From: MESE01 sp036675035
Lineage (GTDB): Bacteria; Pseudomonadota; Gammaproteobacteria; Burkholderiales; Burkholderiaceae_D
DNA length: 56,053 bases
Reading direction: 5' to 3'
Assembly: GCA_036675035.1 (NCBI GenBank)
Contig: JAKFFO010000064.1
Span: forward strand, 1 to 56,053
The position numbers and the translations under genes were made by a program. The notes beneath the pieces are model-generated. The model saw only the letters and a program-made list of their open reading frames with translations, did no database searches and was not told the DNA's origin. The stretch's first letter is position 1, and each line of letters starts with the position of its first letter. This document shows positions 44,215 through 52,908 of the stretch, piece by piece.

Positions 44215-44430
44215 ATGCCTGTTTCAGAATATACCAGGAGCCATGGAAAATGCCTGACTTATACCATTGCATATGATCATGGCGAGTATTTCATTCAGCG
44301 CGACAACCAGTTGAAGAAGTCGGTCCCGGACGCAGTCGCCATCGGCATCGCGTCGAATGAGGCAAAACCATCGCTGATGCTACGCATGGCAATTGCCGAC
44401 ATTGAAGCGCTGCTTGGAATGGACGAGTAG
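44215..44430 (+). CDS. Small uncharacterised protein, 71 residues
   Basis: A short gene supported by a CGGAGGG ribosome binding site 5 bases before the ATG. The product includes MPVSEYTRSHGKCLTYTIAY, GEYFIQRDNQLKKSVPDAVA and LMLRMAIADIEALLGMDE. It looks like a small soluble alpha/beta protein with one Cys and an amphipathic C-terminal helix. No known domain was recognised. Two other frames begin upstream in the same region (44030 and 44040) but lack ribosome binding sites. No terminator was seen before the convergent reductase gene. Confidence 0.68.
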   Translation: MPVSEYTRSHGKCLTYTIAYDHGEYFIQRDNQLKKSVPDAVAIGIASNEAKPSLMLRMAIADIEALLGMDE

Positions 44431-44577
44431 CTGGCCGGGATTTCACGCCGGCAGACCAGACCGGGATTTGCCACGCTGCCCGAAGCGGTAACGCATGCAA
44501 TCGTTTCTCGATGCGCGGTGGCGCGAGAGTGCATGCGTAAAAAAACAGTTGGGAACGGCCAAGGGCCAGCGCTGCGG

Positions 44578-45768
44578 TTAATTCAACGTGTCTAGCAACT
44601 TTTCCGGTCGCGCCATTCCGAGTCCGGCCAGCAATAGCTGACGTACCGCCGCTTCTTGCGGCGCGACGCCGAAACCGGTCATCACGCCTTGCGCATCATA
44701 AAAGCGACATATCGTTCTGTGGTTCTCGGTCTCAGCGTGCCAGCAACCGGTGCCGATTGCATGCAATGGAGGCGGAACAAGTGCCAGCGGATAGCACGGC
44801 GTCTTCACGATAACGGGCGCCGGCTTGAACTCGATTGGCGTCGGCTGCCCGGTCAGCGTGCGAGCAATTGCGCGCGCCGCAGCCATCATCGGCGCAATGT
44901 ACGGCAGTATCTGCGTGCTGCCGGACGCGGTCGAATATTCTGCGCAATCGCCGAGCGCGTAGATGTCAGGTGCGCTGGCCTGGCCGAATGCGTTGACCAG
45001 AATGCCGCGGCCGGTGGCCAGTTGCGCTGACTTTGCCAATCCCAATTCCGGCCGCAGGCCGACTGCCGACAATACGATATCGGCCTCAATGGTTTTGCCA
45101 TCGGCGAGTGTGATCCGCAGCTTTTCTGCTGCGTGGTCGATGCGCGCTGCAGTTGTGCCGAGGCGCAAATTTATCCCGCGCGCTTCAAGCGCTTGTTGCA
45201 AGCCGCGCGATAACGCCGGAGCGGCGAGCGCAGCCAACGGCAACGGGTTCGGATCGATCAGCGTGACCGCGTGGCCGGCGCCGGCCAGATCGTCGGCAAA
45301 CTCGCAGCCGATCAGGCCGGCACCAAGGATCGCGACCCGTGCCGAAGAAGAGATTCGGGACCGGAACTGCGCGTAGTCGGTGACATGGTTTACCGACAGC
45401 ACCTGATCGGCCGCATCACCATCGATCGTCAGCCGGATCGGCTGCGCGCCGACTGCGATCACCAGCTTGTCGTATTCAAATTTGCCGGCGCTGCTATCGA
45501 TGGCCTTGTTTGCGCTGTCGATGCCGTCGACGCGTGTGCCGATCATGATTCGCGCATTAAGCTGGACCGCCATTTGTTCCGCCGTCTGCGTCACCAGCTG
45601 GGCCGCTGCCTTGTTTTGCGCAAACGCATTCGACAGCATCGGTTTTGAATAGAAGCCGCCGTCGTCGGCGGTGATGATGGTGAGCGGCGCGCTTTTGTCC
45701 AGTCTGCGGAATTCTCGCGCGACTGAATAGCCGGCAAGGCCGGCGCCGATGATGGTGACAGGTCTCAT
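44578..45768 (-). CDS. Rubredoxin-NAD(+) reductase-like FAD oxidoreductase
   Basis: A 396-residue flavoprotein of the pyridine-nucleotide-disulfide class. Near the N-terminus is the FAD-binding VTIIGAGLAGYSVAREFRRLD. The second Rossmann motif AILGAGLIGCEFADDLAGAGHAVTLID binds NAD(P)H, and IYALGDCAEYS binds FAD again. No redox-active CxxC pair is seen, which fits a rubredoxin reductase of the AlkT/RubB type that passes electrons from NADH to rubredoxin. It is the third gene after rubrerythrin and rubredoxin. The ATG at 45768 (MRPVTIIG) is preferred over 45831, which would run into the intercistronic hairpin. Confidence 0.92.
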   Translation of the reverse strand: MRPVTIIGAGLAGYSVAREFRRLDKSAPLTIITADDGGFYSKPMLSNAFAQNKAAAQLVTQTAEQMAVQLNARIMIGTRVDGIDSANKAIDSSAGKFEYDKLVIAVGAQPIRLTIDGDAADQVLSVNHVTDYAQFRSRISSSARVAILGAGLIGCEFADDLAGAGHAVTLIDPNPLPLAALAAPALSRGLQQALEARGINLRLGTTAARIDHAAEKLRITLADGKTIEADIVLSAVGLRPELGLAKSAQLATGRGILVNAFGQASAPDIYALGDCAEYSTASGSTQILPYIAPMMAAARAIARTLTGQPTPIEFKPAPVIVKTPCYPLALVPPPLHAIGTGCWHAETENHRTICRFYDAQGVMTGFGVAPQEAAVRQLLLAGLGMARPEKLLDTLN

Positions 45769-45794
45769 TCTTACTCTCCCGTTGCGAAGATATT

Positions 45795-45829
45795 GAACAC
45801 CGTTCTCCCCGAAAGCCGGAACGGTGTTC
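45795..45829 (-). promoter_or_regulatory. Intercistronic hairpin between rubredoxin and its reductase
   Basis: GAACACCGTT and AACGGTGTTC form a perfect 10-bp stem round a 15-base loop, in which CCG/CGG can add an inner stem. It lies 8 bases after the rubredoxin stop and 26 bases before the reductase start. No T-run follows. It may set expression ratios by mRNA stability, partial termination or processing. Confidence 0.65.
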
Positions 45830-45837
45830 AAGCGATA

Positions 45838-46002
45838 TTAAACTTCGACCATCTCGAAATCGGCTTTAGCCACACCGCAATCAGGGCATTCCCAGTCGGC
45901 CGGGATGTCGTCCCATCGAGTGCCGGCGGCAATACCTTCTTCAGGCATGCCCGCGGCTTCGTCGTAAATAAATCCGCAAACGATACATTGATAAGTTTTC
46001 AT
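45838..46002 (-). CDS. Rubredoxin
   Basis: A 54-residue one-iron electron carrier. The four iron-binding cysteines are C6 and C9 in YQCIVCGFIYDE, and C39 and C42 in DWECPDCGVAKADFE. The ATG at 46002 and the TAA at 45838-45840 bracket the typical rubredoxin length. It sits 41 bases after rubrerythrin, which lacks its own rubredoxin domain, and before the reductase, so the three should form an electron chain NADH to reductase to rubredoxin to rubrerythrin. The strand and spacing support one message. Confidence 0.95.
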   Translation of the reverse strand: MKTYQCIVCGFIYDEAAGMPEEGIAAGTRWDDIPADWECPDCGVAKADFEMVEV

Positions 46003-46043
46003 GACGATCCTTTTATATGTGCTGGCAGTTGCTGCCTGATTGC

Positions 46044-46535
46044 TTATGCTTTTTCCAAAGTGGCTGCGAGTACGGCACGGTAGTGATTCGCATGGCGCTC
46101 TTCCACCTTTGCCAGCGCCGCAAAGCGTTTGGCCGCCTTTTCCAGCGTGCGCCTGAAATTCTCCGCATGCTCTCTGGATTCGGCGATCTGCTCGTCGAAT
46201 TCGGAAACGGCAGCCTGGTTGCCTTCCTGGACAGCGAGATGGCGGAACTTCGGATACATTTCGGTGTATTCGTAGGTTTCGCCTTCGATTGCAATTTCAA
46301 GCGACTTGGCGGGCGTCAGCTGCGCTTTCGGATACAGCAGGTCAAGATGGCCGAATGCATGCATCACTTCCTGGTCGGCCGTGTCTTCAAAGATCTTCGC
46401 CACTTCATCGGCACCCGCCTCGCGCGCCAGCTTTGCGAAGTAACGGTATTTGATATGCGCCATCGATTCGCCGGCAAACGCAGCTTCGAGGTTTTCAATC
46501 GTGATTGATTTGGCAGCAGGATTCCGGTTGCTCAT
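46044..46535 (-). CDS. Rubrerythrin-type di-iron peroxidase without rubredoxin domain
   Basis: A 163-residue ferritin-like protein. The di-iron ligands are visible as ENLEAAFAGESMAHIKYRYFA, DTADQEVMHAFGHLDLL and KVEERHANHYRAVLA (three ExxH/ExxY-type helices), plus EGETYEYTEMYPKF with the glutamates of the shifting iron. Classical rubrerythrins carry a C-terminal rubredoxin domain with four Cys. Here the chain ends at AATLEKA, so that domain is missing and a separate rubredoxin gene follows 41 bases on. The role is hydrogen peroxide reduction to water. AGGAGCGAGTC precedes the start. Confidence 0.94.
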   Translation of the reverse strand: MSNRNPAAKSITIENLEAAFAGESMAHIKYRYFAKLAREAGADEVAKIFEDTADQEVMHAFGHLDLLYPKAQLTPAKSLEIAIEGETYEYTEMYPKFRHLAVQEGNQAAVSEFDEQIAESREHAENFRRTLEKAAKRFAALAKVEERHANHYRAVLAATLEKA

Positions 46536-46797
46536 GACTCGCTCCTATGTGGTGAAATCGGTGATCCAATTTTTAAATCGGCATGAGAAGGATAATAGTG
46601 TGCGCATATTAATAAATAAAATTGATTGTTTTTATTAAATTCATAGCCAATAGGTATGATGCGAAGCAGGGCATTCGTCTGACACCGGCCAGGCGGTCAG
46701 CGGCGAAATAGGTCTAAATACGTATCCGGACCGTGCGGACGGTCTGATAAAATCGAAAGTTTTTCACAAGTGTTTACTTAGAAGGAAGGCCGTGGAA

Positions 46798-49110
46798 ATG
46801 GACTCGCTCATCAATCAAAAAGAAGAAATGCGTCAGCAACTACGTCAGGCTGCGCTCGAATATCACGAGTTTCCGACTCCCGGCAAGATCAGCGTCACGC
46901 CGACCAAGCAATTGACCAACCAGCGCGACCTGGCACTTGCCTATTCGCCCGGCGTTGCGGCTGCGTGCGAGGAAATCGTCGCCAATCCCGCCAATGCGTT
47001 CAAATACACGGCGCGCGGCAACCTTGTCGCTGTCATTACCAATGGCACTGCGGTGCTCGGCCTCGGCAATATCGGTCCGCTCGCGTCGAAGCCGGTGATG
47101 GAAGGCAAGGGCGTACTGTTCAAGAAATTCGCCGGTATCGATGTGTTCGATATCGAAGTCAACGAGTCCGACCCCGACAAGCTGTGCGACATCATCGCCG
47201 CACTCGAACCGACGTTCGGCGGTGTCAACCTCGAAGATATCAAGGCCCCCGAGTGTTTTTATATCGAGCGCAAGCTGCGCGACCGGATGAAGATTCCGGT
47301 GTTCCATGACGACCAGCACGGTACCGCCATCATCGTCGGCGCAGCGATCCTGAACGGCTTGAAAGTGGTTGGCAAGGACATCAGGAAATGCAAGCTGGTG
47401 GTAAGCGGCGCGGGCGCTGCGGCACTGGCTTGCCTCGACTTGATCGTCGATCTCGGTTTTCCGATCGAAAATATTTATGTCACCGATCTGGCCGGCGTGG
47501 TTTACAAGGGCCGGGTCGAGCTGATGGACCCGGATAAGGAAAAGTTTGCCCAGCCGACCGACGCGCGCACGCTGGCAGAAGTCATTCCAGGCGCCGATAT
47601 TTTCCTCGGCCTGTCTGCGGGCGGCGTACTGAAACCCGAGATGGTCAAGGCAATGGCGGCCCGCCCGCTGGTGCTGGCGCTCGCGAATCCGACGCCGGAA
47701 ATCCTGCCGGAAGAAGTCCAGGCTGCCCGTGACGACGCAATCATCGCAACCGGACGCTCCGACTATCCGAATCAGGTCAATAACGTTCTATGCTTCCCGT
47801 ATATTTTCCGCGGTGCACTGGATTGCGGTGCGACCACCATCACGCGCGAAATGGAAATCGCCACGGTGCATGCCATCGCGGATCTGGCGCAGGCCGAACA
47901 ATCCGATATCGTCGCGACCACCTACGGCATTACCAATCTCTCGTTCGGGCCCGAGTACATCATTCCCAAGCCGTTCGATCCGCGCCTGATGATGAAAATT
48001 GCGCCGGCGGTTGCCAAAGCGGCCGCCGACTCCGGCGTTGCGGCACGTCCGATCGCCGACATGGAGGCATACATCGATCGGCTGCAGCAGTTCGTCTATC
48101 GCAGCGGGACTTTCATGAAACCGATTTTTTCGGTCGCGAAAAAAGCGCCGCCCGAGAAAAAGCGCATCGTATTTGCCGAAGCCGAAGAAGAGCGCGTCTT
48201 GCGCGCGGTTCAGGTCGTGGTGGATGAAGGACTGGCACGGCCGATCCTGATCGGACGGCCTGCGATACTGGCACAACGCATCGAAAAATTCGGTTTGCGA
48301 TTGCGGCCCGGTATCGATTTCAACGTGACCAATCCGGAGTTCGACGAGAAGTATCGCGATTACTGGGAAACCTACCTGGCGATGACGATACGCAAGGGCA
48401 TCACCCAGCAATACGCAAAACTGGAGATGCGTCGCCGCCATACGCTGATCGGCGCGATGATGCTGCACAAAGGGGATGCCGACGGCATGATCTGCGGCAC
48501 CTACGGGACCACTGACCTGCATCTCAAGTACATCGACCAGGTTCTGGGCAAGCGCGAAGGCGTGAACGTCTATGCCGCGATGAATGCGCTGATTCTGCCC
48601 GACCGCCAGGTGGTGTTGGTGGATACGCATGTCAATGAGAATCCGAGCGCCGAACAGATCGCCGAGATCACAATGCTCGCGGCAGAAGAAATGCGGCGCT
48701 TCGGACTGGATCCGCGCGTTGCGCTGCTGTCGCATTCCAATTTCGGTACCAGCAACAGCGAATCCGCACGGAAGATGCGCGCTGCGTTGGCCATCATTCG
48801 AGATCTGGCGCCGGATCTGGAGATCGATGGTGAAATGCATGGCGATTCCGCGCTCGATCCTGTCCTTCTGAAGTCGACGATGCCCGATTCGCCGCTCAAG
48901 CGCGATGCCAATCTCCTCGTGCTGCCGAACATCGACGCGGCCAACATTTCGTACAACCTGCTCAAGACGACTGCCGGCAACGGGATAGCGATCGGTCCGA
49001 TTCTGCTTGGTTGCGCCAAGCCGGTCCACGTTCTGACGCCGTCGGCCACGGTGCGGCGCATCGTAAACATGGTTGCGTTATGCGTGGTTGACGCGGTATC
49101 GAATCGTTAA
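46798..49110 (+). CDS. maeB: NADP-dependent malic enzyme with phosphotransacetylase domain
   Basis: A 770-residue MaeB-type enzyme, oxidative decarboxylation of malate to pyruvate with NADPH formation. Residues about 15-150 are the malic N-domain (YHEFPTPGKISVTPTKQLTNQRDLALAYSPGVAAAC), followed by the NADP domain with VVSGAGAAALACLDLIVDLG. From about 430 a phosphotransacetylase-like domain begins (KKAPPEKKRIVFAEAEEERVLRAVQVV), which in this class is regulatory and binds acetyl-CoA rather than catalysing. The ATG at 46798 lies at the best distance from AGAAGGAAGG, with a GTG at 46792 as the alternative. It diverges from the rubrerythrin operon. Confidence 0.96.
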   Translation: MDSLINQKEEMRQQLRQAALEYHEFPTPGKISVTPTKQLTNQRDLALAYSPGVAAACEEIVANPANAFKYTARGNLVAVITNGTAVLGLGNIGPLASKPVMEGKGVLFKKFAGIDVFDIEVNESDPDKLCDIIAALEPTFGGVNLEDIKAPECFYIERKLRDRMKIPVFHDDQHGTAIIVGAAILNGLKVVGKDIRKCKLVVSGAGAAALACLDLIVDLGFPIENIYVTDLAGVVYKGRVELMDPDKEKFAQPTDARTLAEVIPGADIFLGLSAGGVLKPEMVKAMAARPLVLALANPTPEILPEEVQAARDDAIIATGRSDYPNQVNNVLCFPYIFRGALDCGATTITREMEIATVHAIADLAQAEQSDIVATTYGITNLSFGPEYIIPKPFDPRLMMKIAPAVAKAAADSGVAARPIADMEAYIDRLQQFVYRSGTFMKPIFSVAKKAPPEKKRIVFAEAEEERVLRAVQVVVDEGLARPILIGRPAILAQRIEKFGLRLRPGIDFNVTNPEFDEKYRDYWETYLAMTIRKGITQQYAKLEMRRRHTLIGAMMLHKGDADGMICGTYGTTDLHLKYIDQVLGKREGVNVYAAMNALILPDRQVVLVDTHVNENPSAEQIAEITMLAAEEMRRFGLDPRVALLSHSNFGTSNSESARKMRAALAIIRDLAPDLEIDGEMHGDSALDPVLLKSTMPDSPLKRDANLLVLPNIDAANISYNLLKTTAGNGIAIGPILLGCAKPVHVLTPSATVRRIVNMVALCVVDAVSNR

Positions 49111-49129
49111 TCCGTAACGATTCGGCACG

Positions 49130-50032
49130 CTACTTTTTGATCGGCACCCGGCCGGTCTGGACCAGTCGCGCGGCCCGGTCGCAATGACCGGGCTGGTCGT
49201 CAAAGAAGATATGCGGCTTGAACGCTTCCAGTACCGCCGATTTGGCGACACCGCCCATGAAAAAGGTTTCGTCGATTGCGACATCCCATGCGCGCAACGT
49301 CCGAATGACCCGTTCATGCGCGGGCGACGATCGCGCGGTGACCAGCGCGGTGCGAATCGGCGCGGCGCGGCTGTCACCGCTTTTGACATGGTTCTGGATG
49401 AACGATAACGCTTTCAGCAGTCTGGCGAACGGGCCTTCCGGCAACGGCTTCAGCGCATTCTCGCGCTCGTGGTTTTCAAACGCCTCAATGCCCTGCGTCT
49501 GGAAAATCCGTTCCGACTCATCGGAGAAAATCACGGCGTCGCCATCGAACGCGATCCTGATCTGATCGAGTTCTTCGAGCGCATTATCCGGCTTCTGATA
49601 CAGCAGTGCGGATGCGACGCCGGAATCGACTGCCGCCTGGACGTCGTCTTCATGCAGGGACAGAAACAGGCTGACGTTGAATGCCTGCAGATACGGCGCC
49701 AGCGATGCGCCGCCGGACAATACCGCGCGCGTCACGTCGAGACCGTAATGCTTGATCGAATTGAAAATGCGCATCGACGTTTCGGACGAATTGCGCGACA
49801 TGATCACGACTTCGACGAAACGCTGGTTATGCGTCAGCACGTTCAGTTTCAGCAATGCGCGCACCAGTGCGAATCCGGCGCCCAGCTTCAGGATTTCATT
49901 TTCATTGTCGATCTGATGCTGGCGATAGGCTTCCAGACCCTGGGTGCGGAAAATGGCTTCTTCCACTTCCAGATCGAACAGTGCACGGGAAGAAATGCCG
50001 ACGACCAGAAGATTATCGAGGGAGACGGGCAT
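49130..50032 (-). CDS. 5'-nucleotidase (PF06189 type)
   Basis: A 300-residue protein of the cytosolic 5'-nucleotidase family related to animal NT5C1A. It reads MPVSLDNLLVVGISSRALFDLEVEE, then IMSRNSSETSMRIFNSIKHYGLDVTRAVLSGGASLAPYLQAFNVSLFLS, IAFDGDAVIFSDESERIFQTQG, and near the end MGGVAKSAVLEAFKPHIFFDDQPGHCDRAARLVQTGRVPIKK. The SSR, FDGDAV and DDQ motifs are HAD-type acid residues. It should dephosphorylate AMP or IMP in the cytosol. The ATG at 50032 is preferred to an upstream one at 50263. Confidence 0.93.
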   Translation of the reverse strand: MPVSLDNLLVVGISSRALFDLEVEEAIFRTQGLEAYRQHQIDNENEILKLGAGFALVRALLKLNVLTHNQRFVEVVIMSRNSSETSMRIFNSIKHYGLDVTRAVLSGGASLAPYLQAFNVSLFLSLHEDDVQAAVDSGVASALLYQKPDNALEELDQIRIAFDGDAVIFSDESERIFQTQGIEAFENHERENALKPLPEGPFARLLKALSFIQNHVKSGDSRAAPIRTALVTARSSPAHERVIRTLRAWDVAIDETFFMGGVAKSAVLEAFKPHIFFDDQPGHCDRAARLVQTGRVPIKK

Positions 50033-50465
50033 GGTGAGCGACGTTGTTGAATGGGTCCGGAGCGGTTGGGTGGGCGGCCATCGCAATACGATGTCCGGCA
50101 GATTCGTTGCGATGTAACGGATTATAAGCATACCGGACCGGAGGTTGATGATGTCAACGATCGGGATCGCGCAGATATCGATCACGATGCCGTGCAAGGG
50201 CCGGCGGTGAAATGCGATTCTTTTCGTAGCGGCGCCATATATAGGACAACACTGCAGATGCATGGCGCTTGCAATGCATCCAGTTGCATCGGTTCACATG
50301 TTGGATGCAAATGAGTATAATTCTCATTTGAATTTGTTGCCTCGGCTTATTAGAACACCACTTGGCGCGGTAAAAAATCGGCTTTCGATGCTTTTCGCGG
50401 CGGACAGGACACAAGTGTCGGCCAAAGCCGCAGGGCGCAATACTGCTTCAATTCCATTTCCTCAC
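50033..50465. other. Divergent promoter region of the nucleotidase and FTR1 genes
   Basis: A 433-base gap. A Fur box lies at 50308-50330 and the FTR1 gene begins at 50466. No other gene was seen. An in-frame reading frame extends upstream to 50262 across the Fur box and is therefore rejected as coding. Confidence 0.6.
50308..50330. promoter_or_regulatory. Fur box upstream of the FTR1 iron permease
   Basis: The inverted repeat CAAATGAG - 7 bases - CTCATTTG with a TATAATT centre matches the Fur box pattern (AATGANAAT-type arms). The 23-bp site lies 136 bases before the FTR1 start and the TATAAT within it may be the -10 region, so Fe-loaded Fur would block transcription directly. Confidence 0.8.
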
Positions 50466-52433
50466 ATGCAAACGAAAATCACGATGATTTCGCTATCCCG
50501 CACTTTAGCCGCCGTTCTTTTATGCACCGTTTCGCTCATCGCCCCGGTGAGCCATGCGGTCGATTCCGCGACCGATCCGGCGACGGAAGACAAGGCGAAG
50601 CAAATCTGGCAGTTGCTCGATTACATGGCGGTCGACTATAGCGCCGCAGTCGCGGATGGCAAAGTCACGAACCAGGGTGAATACGCGGAAATGGAAGAGT
50701 TTTCGCAAGTGGCGCAGCGCCAGCTTGCCGAACTGCCCGATCAACCGGAAAAGCCTGCACTGCTGCAGCAAGCGGCGACATTGAAGGCAGCTGTCAGCAG
50801 CATGTCGGCGCCGCCTGAAGTCGCGAATCTGGCCCGCGAGCTCGCGGCTTCTCTTTTGGCTGCGTATCCGGTGCCGGTCGCACCCGCCACCGCACCAAGC
50901 TTGAAGCGTGGTGCGGTGCTGTATCAAAACCAGTGCGTCTCCTGCCACGGCGCGCAAGGTCGTGGCGACGGACCGCTTGCGGCCAACATGGATCCGCCTC
51001 CGATCGACTTTACCGACCGCGAACGTGCCAGGGAGCGCAGCGTATTTGCACTGCACCAGGCGATTACCCGTGGCGTGGAAGGCACATCGATGCCGGCGTT
51101 TGCTGCCTTGTCCGACGAGGACCGCTGGGCGCTTGCATTTTATGTGTCCACGCTGTCTTACAGCGACGACGAACGCAAGGCCGGCGCAGCGTTATGGGAA
51201 TCGGACCAGGAATTGCAGGCGGCGATACCTTCGCTCGGCGCGCTGGTCCAGACTACCGAATCGTCGCTCGCAAAAACAGTGCCGCCGAACGATGCAGCCG
51301 CGACGCTTGCCTATCTTCGAAGCCAGCCGGATGAATTGAACCAGTCGAAAAGCACCAGCATTGCGCTGGCCAAGGACCGGTTGCGCGAGAGCCTGACCGC
51401 GCTTGAAAAGGGCGATCCGTCGAACGCGTCCAGGCTGGCACTGTCTGCGTATCTCGACGGCTTCGAGCCGGTCGAACCGGCGCTGGCAATCAAGAACACG
51501 AGCTTGTTCAATGAAGTCGAGCAGGGCATGGGCCGCTACCGCGCCGCAATTTCACAGGGCGACGTCGAGCAGGCGCGTGCCATCGAAGCGCAACTGCAGA
51601 CTTTGCTTACCAAATCCCAGGATGCGCTTGCCGAAGCCAGCGATGATCCGCTCGGCATCTTCCTGGGCGCATTGACGATTCTTTTGCGCGAAGGGGTCGA
51701 AGCACTGCTGGTGATCGTCGCGATGATCGCTTTCCTGAAAAAGGCTGGTCGCAGGGATGCATTGCCCTATGTGCACGGTGGCTGGGTGGCGGCGCTTGCG
51801 GCGGGCGGGCTGACCTGGTTTGCAGCCACCTATCTGATCGAGATCAGCGGTGCGAGCCGCGAATTGACCGAAGGATTTTCCGCAATATTTGCAGCGGTGG
51901 TTTTGCTCAGTGTCGGGATCTGGATGCACCAGAAAAGCCTGGCCGGGCGCTGGCAGGCGTACATAAAGGAAAAGCTGTCGTCCGCGTTGAACAAGCGCTC
52001 GGCATTCATGCTGTTCCTGCTCGCGTTCGTCACCGCTTACCGGGAAGTGTTCGAGACGGTCCTGTTCTATACCGCGTTATGGACCGACGGTAATGGCAAC
52101 TATCTGCTGGCCGGACTTGCGGTGGGTATTGTCATTCTCGCGGCGATTGCGTTCGTGATGCTGAGGACATCGGCCCGGCTTCCGATTTCACAGTTCTTCG
52201 CGGTCAGTTCGGCGCTGGTTGCATTGCTGGCAGTGGTTCTGGTCGGGAAAGGGGTTGCGGCGCTGGAGGAGGCCGGCATGCTGGACGTGACACCAATACC
52301 GATTCCGCGCATCGACCTGCTCGGGATTTATCCATCGCTTCAACCGGTCGCAGCGCAGCTGCTCGTGGTGCTGATCATTGTAGTCAGCGTGGCGATAAAC
52401 CTGCGTTCGCAAAAGCGGGCGCGGGCGGCTTGA
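50466..52433 (+). CDS. FTR1 family iron permease with fused cytochrome c domain
   Basis: A 655-residue protein. Residues 1-31 are a signal peptide (SHA-V), followed by a periplasmic helical region. A class I cytochrome c domain (about 140-235) has the haem motif CVSCH at 157-161 and the Met ligand in GTSMPAF (about 209). After another helical linker (about 240-395) comes the FTR1 permease (about 396-645) with seven membrane segments and two iron-binding REXXE motifs, REGVE at 408-412 and REVFE at 526-530. It probably imports ferric iron, with the cytochrome oxidising ferrous iron, the part played by a multicopper oxidase in yeast. The start ATG 50466 gives the signal peptide. There are no efeO or efeB genes next to it. 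Confidence 0.93.
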   Translation: MQTKITMISLSRTLAAVLLCTVSLIAPVSHAVDSATDPATEDKAKQIWQLLDYMAVDYSAAVADGKVTNQGEYAEMEEFSQVAQRQLAELPDQPEKPALLQQAATLKAAVSSMSAPPEVANLARELAASLLAAYPVPVAPATAPSLKRGAVLYQNQCVSCHGAQGRGDGPLAANMDPPPIDFTDRERARERSVFALHQAITRGVEGTSMPAFAALSDEDRWALAFYVSTLSYSDDERKAGAALWESDQELQAAIPSLGALVQTTESSLAKTVPPNDAAATLAYLRSQPDELNQSKSTSIALAKDRLRESLTALEKGDPSNASRLALSAYLDGFEPVEPALAIKNTSLFNEVEQGMGRYRAAISQGDVEQARAIEAQLQTLLTKSQDALAEASDDPLGIFLGALTILLREGVEALLVIVAMIAFLKKAGRRDALPYVHGGWVAALAAGGLTWFAATYLIEISGASRELTEGFSAIFAAVVLLSVGIWMHQKSLAGRWQAYIKEKLSSALNKRSAFMLFLLAFVTAYREVFETVLFYTALWTDGNGNYLLAGLAVGIVILAAIAFVMLRTSARLPISQFFAVSSALVALLAVVLVGKGVAALEEAGMLDVTPIPIPRIDLLGIYPSLQPVAAQLLVVLIIVVSVAINLRSQKRARAA

Positions 52434-52502
52434 GCCGCGCATTGAACCGAAGCCTCGAAACATTGGCGGAATCGCGGTGCGGCAGTGGCCAGCGCTTTCG
52501 CG

Positions 52503-52883
52503 CTACGCAAAAATTGCTGCGCGTTTCGTAAGTGCGACCGCCACGATATAGAAAAATACCGCAAGCGCAGCGACGAATGCGCCGACGCGTATCGTTTTTG
52601 TCCGGCCGCGCTTCAGTGCCACGGTGCCGAGCATGATGTAGGCGGCCAGCGCAATTACTTTTGCGCTAAGCCAGGATTGTACGAAAGGATACTGGCCGCT
52701 CCAGGCTGCCAACGTAATCGCGCTCGCGAGCAGCGCGGTATCGATGCAGTGCGGCGCAATCCTTACCCAGCGCCGATCCAGCATTGCGGAATTGCGCAGC
52801 ATCCAGAGGCCGCGCAGGAAAAAGAAGCTGCCGCTGAACACGACACTGGTTACGTGGATATGTTTAAGTGCGAAATAGAGCAT
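52503..52883 (-). CDS. SirB2 family membrane protein
   Basis: A 126-residue protein with four membrane segments, starting MLYFALKHIHVTSVVFSGSFFFLRGLWML, then PHCIDTALLASAITLAAW, WLSAKVIALAAYIMLGTVALKRGRT and VGAFVAALAVFFYIVAVALTK. This matches the SirB2 family. SirB was named as an invasion regulator in Salmonella, but its molecular role is not known. It is convergent with the FTR1 gene and follows a large hairpin after the DUF2249 gene. Confidence 0.88.
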   Translation of the reverse strand: MLYFALKHIHVTSVVFSGSFFFLRGLWMLRNSAMLDRRWVRIAPHCIDTALLASAITLAAWSGQYPFVQSWLSAKVIALAAYIMLGTVALKRGRTKTIRVGAFVAALAVFFYIVAVALTKRAAIFA

Positions 52884-52908
52884 CGGACAGAGGCGAAGCA
52901 GGATATGA

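Noticed and set aside
44030..44276. Two plus-strand frames starting at 44030 and 44040
   Set aside because: They overlap the better-supported small gene at 44215 and the palindrome region, and have no ribosome binding site.
47788..49029. A 413-codon minus-strand reading frame over maeB
   Set aside because: It is antisense to the PTA domain of maeB and reads as a shadow.
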